Shown: piece by piece, positions 61,404 through 64,000 of the stretch
Numbering within the stretch: position 1 is the stretch's first letter
How the letters are laid out: each line of letters opens with the position of its first letter
DNA from: Cohnella silvisoli
GTDB lineage: Bacteria > Bacillota > Bacilli > Paenibacillales > Paenibacillaceae
Length of the DNA stretch: 64,000 bases
Direction of reading: 5' to 3'
Assembly: GCF_021190915.1 (NCBI RefSeq)
Contig: NZ_JAIOAP010000017.1
Location: 115,665 to 179,664 of the forward strand
Translations under genes and position numbers: made by a program
Notes under the pieces: model-generated
The model's database searches: none
What the model saw: the letters and a program-made list of their open reading frames with translations, nothing else
What the model was told of the DNA's origin: nothing

Positions 61404-62696
61404 ATGCTAACTGCCGCAGCTCTTATTTTTCTAGTTACGCTCGTATTCGTTATTTGGCAACCTAAAGGACTTAACATCGGGTGGTCGGCAAGCGGCGGAG
61501 CCGTTATCGCCCTTATTTGCGGAGTCGTTGACTTTAACGACGTATGGGACGTTACCCAGATCGTATGGAATGCTACGCTTGCTTTCGTCGCCGTAATTTT
61601 GATTTCCCTTATTCTTGACGAAATCGGTTTTTTCGAATGGGCCGCCCTTCATATGGCCAGATTTGCCAAAGGGAACGGAAATTTGATGTTCGTGTACGTC
61701 ATTCTGCTAGGTGCGGCGGTAGCGGCATTATTCGCCAACGACGGCGCGGCGCTCATCCTGACTCCGATTGTCCTGGCGATGGTAAGAGCGTTAAAGTTCG
61801 ATACACGGATGATCTTGCCTTTCATCATGGCGAGCGGGTTCATCTCCGATACGGCTTCTCTTCCTCTCGTGGTGAGCAACTTAGTCAACATCGTATCGTC
61901 GGATTTCTTCGGTATCGGGTTTGTTGAATACGCCAGTCGAATGATTGTTCCAACCCTTTTCTCAATCGCATCCAGTCTTCTTGTCCTGTTCCTCCTGTTC
62001 AGGAAAAGCATTCCCAAACAAGTTGACCTCAATCAGTTGAAGAAACCTCGCGAAGCGATTAATGATTTTCGGTTATTCCGGATTTCTTGGGTCATCCTGG
62101 CGGTGCTTCTGATTGCTTACCTCACAAGCGAATTCATTCATGTGCCCGTGTCGATAATTGCAGGCGTTGCAGCGATCGTATTCCTTCTCCTCGCCAGGCA
62201 AAGCAACGGGATTCATACATGGAAACTTGTAAAAGGAGCACCATGGGCGGTTGTCGTGTTCTCTATTGGCATGTATGTCGTCGTATACGGCTTACGCAAT
62301 GTGGGTTTAACGGACAAGCTCGGAACCGTCTTCGAATGGGTCGGTGATCAAGGCCTCTTCGTGGCGACGGTTGGCTCTGGATTTATCGCGGCGGTCCTTT
62401 CTTCGATCATGAATAATATGCCTACGGTCATGATCGACGCTCTGGCTATACAGGGAACGGATTCAACCGGTATCGTTCGCGAAGCCTTCGTATATGCCAA
62501 CGTTATTGGGTCGGATCTGGGACCTAAGATCACGCCGATCGGCTCCTTGGCTACCTTACTCTGGTTACATGTGTTGTCCTCCAAAGGCGTCAAAATCGGT
62601 TGGGGTTATTATTTCAAGATCGGTATTGTTCTAACGGTTCCCGTGTTGTTTATTACGCTGACCAGCCTCTACTTCTGGTTAAGGATCGTCAGCTAA
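61404..62696 (+). CDS. arsB: ArsB-type arsenite efflux permease
   Basis: 430 residues, 11-12 membrane helices. ArsB motifs: LILDEIGFFEWAALH, ALFANDGAALILTPIVLAM, DTASLPLVVSNLVNIVSSDFF, and IMNNMPTVMIDALAI. Belongs to the ArsB/NhaD ion-transporter group rather than Acr3. Exports As(III)/Sb(III). AAGGA is 7 bases before the ATG. Confidence 0.92.
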   Translation: MLTAAALIFLVTLVFVIWQPKGLNIGWSASGGAVIALICGVVDFNDVWDVTQIVWNATLAFVAVILISLILDEIGFFEWAALHMARFAKGNGNLMFVYVILLGAAVAALFANDGAALILTPIVLAMVRALKFDTRMILPFIMASGFISDTASLPLVVSNLVNIVSSDFFGIGFVEYASRMIVPTLFSIASSLLVLFLLFRKSIPKQVDLNQLKKPREAINDFRLFRISWVILAVLLIAYLTSEFIHVPVSIIAGVAAIVFLLLARQSNGIHTWKLVKGAPWAVVVFSIGMYVVVYGLRNVGLTDKLGTVFEWVGDQGLFVATVGSGFIAAVLSSIMNNMPTVMIDALAIQGTDSTGIVREAFVYANVIGSDLGPKITPIGSLATLLWLHVLSSKGVKIGWGYYFKIGIVLTVPVLFITLTSLYFWLRIVS

Positions 62697-62727
62697 TTTT
62701 ATTTGAATCAAAAGGAGATTATTAATC

Positions 62728-63150
62728 ATGGATAAAAAACTCGTTTATTTCCTATGTACAGGCAATTCTTGTCGGAGTCAGATGGCGGACGGCTTTATGC
62801 ACGCCATTGGCGAACACCTCTACGAAGTGAGAAGTGCAGGCTTGGAAGCTCACGGCCTGAACCCTCGGGCGGTTAAAGTGATGTCTGAGGCCGGTGTCGA
62901 TATTTCCAATAACACTTCCAACGTTATCGATCCAGACCTTCTAAATCGGGCTACTTATGTAATAACGCTGTGCGGTCATGCGGATGAGCACTGCCCAGTA
63001 ATCTCCAATCCGAACGTCATAAAGTGGCACTGGGGATTCGATGATCCTGCCAAAGCAACGGGAACCGAAGAAGAAATTATGGAGCAGTTCCGCATCGTTC
63101 GCGATTCCATTAAGTCCCGAATCGAACAATTCGTTCAGGAAGGCAAATAA
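62728..63150 (+). CDS. arsC: Thioredoxin-coupled arsenate reductase
   Basis: 140 residues with LMW-phosphatase-like loop CTGNSCRSQ (Cys 10) and the CGHADEHC pair near 82 and 89, the classical trio of S. aureus-type ArsC. Reduces arsenate to arsenite for the adjacent ArsB. 31 bases after arsB, with AAAGGAG upstream. Confidence 0.93.
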   Translation: MDKKLVYFLCTGNSCRSQMADGFMHAIGEHLYEVRSAGLEAHGLNPRAVKVMSEAGVDISNNTSNVIDPDLLNRATYVITLCGHADEHCPVISNPNVIKWHWGFDDPAKATGTEEEIMEQFRIVRDSIKSRIEQFVQEGK

Positions 63151-63152
63151 GC

Positions 63153-63629
63153 GTGGCCCCCATCAGAAGAATGCACGTTGCCGTCAATTGCTCGGATTTG
63201 GAGAAGTCCCTGACCTTCTACCGCAGCTTCTTCGGTGCTGAGCCAATCAAGGTGAGAGACAATTACGCTAAATTCGAGCTGGATAATCCGGCTTTGCATT
63301 TCTCCTTAAACGTACGTTCGTTCGATAAAAACGGCGTGTTAAATCATCTCGGTTTCCAAGTAGACGACACCGAAGACGTGTTATCTATGGGCGAGCGGTT
63401 GCGACAAGCTAACCTCTTGCTCATCGACGAGATGAACACGACATGCTGCTATGCCGTGCAAGACAAGGTTTGGGTTTACGACCCCGACGGGAACGCTTGG
63501 GAAATCTTCCATACGAAGGAGGATTCCGAGTTCGAATCCGCCGGAGATGCACGGGACCTTTCCCTATGCTGCGCCCCTCCTTCCGCACCGGTTGCCGTTG
63601 AATTCACCAATTTTCGTAAAAACAAATAA
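63153..63629 (+). CDS. arsI: ArsI-type C-As lyase / CadI family VOC protein
   Basis: 158 residues. VOC fold (RMHVAVNCSDLEKSLTFYRSFFGAEP), the tandem-Cys motif TTCCYAVQDKVWVYDPDGNAWE that marks ArsI, and a C-terminal CC pair (LCCAPP). ArsI demethylates organoarsenicals using Fe(II) and O2. Start is GTG, 2 bases after arsC, with AGGAAGG inside arsC. Confidence 0.9.
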   Translation: MAPIRRMHVAVNCSDLEKSLTFYRSFFGAEPIKVRDNYAKFELDNPALHFSLNVRSFDKNGVLNHLGFQVDDTEDVLSMGERLRQANLLLIDEMNTTCCYAVQDKVWVYDPDGNAWEIFHTKEDSEFESAGDARDLSLCCAPPSAPVAVEFTNFRKNK

Positions 63630-63645
63630 GCAATCTTAAGCAAAA

Positions 63646-63672
63646 CCGGAGGCTTTGCCTCCGGCCCTTTTA
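63646..63672 (+). terminator. Intrinsic terminator of the ars operon
   Basis: CCGGAGGC/GCCTCCGG with a 3-base loop, followed by CCCTTTTAC. Confidence 0.8.
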
Positions 63673-63772
63673 CTTTTGGCGGATATTCGTAATAAAGCAA
63701 TCGTACCCATGAACTCCCTTGTAACTCTGGAGCGCGACCGATCCAACACTCCTGTTCATGCCTGCAGCTGTT

Positions 63773-63865
63773 CGCGAAACGTACCTTTATCCCTTCGCAT
63801 CAGAAGTAGAATAGGACCACCGCAGCCTCCCCTACCTCCTTTCCGCGAAAACGTACCATTATCCC
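63773..63865. repeat. Imperfect direct repeat in a gene-free stretch
   Basis: CGCGAAACGTACCTTTATCCC (63773-63793, with about 21 bases) recurs as a slightly altered copy at 63844-63865; TGTTCATGC also recurs near both. No gene is visible in 63673-63940, so an interspersed intergenic repeat is possible. Confidence 0.5.
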
Positions 63866-63940
63866 ATCCAATAAGGGGGAAAACCCTTGTTCATGCTTCT
63901 GAAAACAAACCCAGAATATTGAAATTTTACCCGATATCTC

Positions 63941-64000
63941 TTGAAAATAGAACGTATGTTTGGTATTATGGTAATGAGAACAAATGTTCTATTTAAGGAG
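63941..64000 (+). promoter_or_regulatory. SOS promoter with two LexA boxes
   Basis: TTGAAA (63941-63946), 17-base spacer and TATTAT (63964-63969). LexA-like boxes AGAACGTATGTTTG (63949-63962) and AGAACAAATGTTCT (63977-63990) fit the Bacillus GAAC-N4-GTTC pattern and straddle the start site. AAGGAG at the window end is a Shine-Dalgarno for a gene beyond base 64000. Confidence 0.75.

Noticed and set aside
61637..61927. Plus-strand frame of 96 codons within arsB
   Set aside because: Out-of-frame shadow of a conserved permease gene.
63773..63865. CRISPR array
   Set aside because: Only two imperfect copies, unequal, without further spacers or cas genes.
63655..63996. 113-codon plus frame at the right end
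   Set aside because: Starts inside the ars terminator, runs through repeats and the LexA promoter, and lacks a ribosome-binding site.

Overview
The window reads as chromosomal DNA of a Gram-positive, endospore-forming Firmicute, most likely Paenibacillaceae (Paenibacillus/Cohnella type). The basis is the gene content: spoVA genes, a gerA/B/C germination operon, pdaA-like and SpoVB-like genes, YesM/YesN-type regulators, strong GGAGG ribosome-binding sites, frequent GTG/TTG starts and intrinsic terminators. I see no rRNA, tRNA, CRISPR array or prophage.

Layout. 0-2.6 kb: end of a glycan gene set (glycosyltransferase, uncharacterised partner, mannose-1-phosphate guanylyltransferase). 3.4-7.6 kb: a sporulation block of the spoVA-2mob type (YhcN lipoprotein, SpoVAEb, SpoVAD, SpoVAC, DUF421 protein and a divergent DUF1657 protein). 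7.7-12.3 kb: two small genes, a Tet(L)-like efflux pump, an AraC regulator and an IS200/IS605-type insertion carrying only tnpB with its right-end RNA. 12.3-18.7 kb: housekeeping and stress genes (GAPDH paralogue, rhomboid, alanine racemase, ECF sigma and anti-sigma, Cu/Zn SOD). 18.7-27 kb: envelope and spore genes (PdaA-like deacetylase, amidase, SpoVB-like flippase, DUF2935, gerABC operon). 27-29.6 kb: an EamA exporter and a divergent MocR regulator sharing a perfect 20-bp palindrome. 29.7-32.9 kb: a redox and export block (SCO remnant, cytochrome c, response regulator, BdbC, DUF3105, TatA). 33-39 kb: WYL, PadR and HxlR regulators with an MFS pump, a hydrolase and an MDR oxidoreductase. 39.3-46.9 kb: one sugar-uptake operon (YesMN two-component system, CUT1 transporter, GH29 fucosidase).

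47-53.7 kb: TipA-type MerR regulator, an unknown protein, an NlpC/P60 hydrolase, RNase J, and an EamA exporter whose leader looks like a variant purine riboswitch. 53.9-54.6 kb: a deletion scar in which the C-terminal halves of a divergent EamA/LysR pair abut. 54.6-57.6 kb: a sugar or inositol-type catabolic pair with an AraC regulator. 57.7-60.9 kb: azoreductase and a LiaSR/NreBC-type two-component system. 60.9-63.7 kb: arsenic resistance (arsB, arsC, arsI) behind a divergent MerR-type regulator. The last 60 bases hold a promoter with two LexA boxes and a Shine-Dalgarno for an SOS gene just outside the window.

The best leads are the variant purine-riboswitch-like leader (52350-52466), the fully delimited TnpB insertion with readable guide and target motif (10871-12263), the MerR-controlled ars operon, the mobile-type spoVA operon, and two short genes with good start signals (7688-7819 and 32774-32929).
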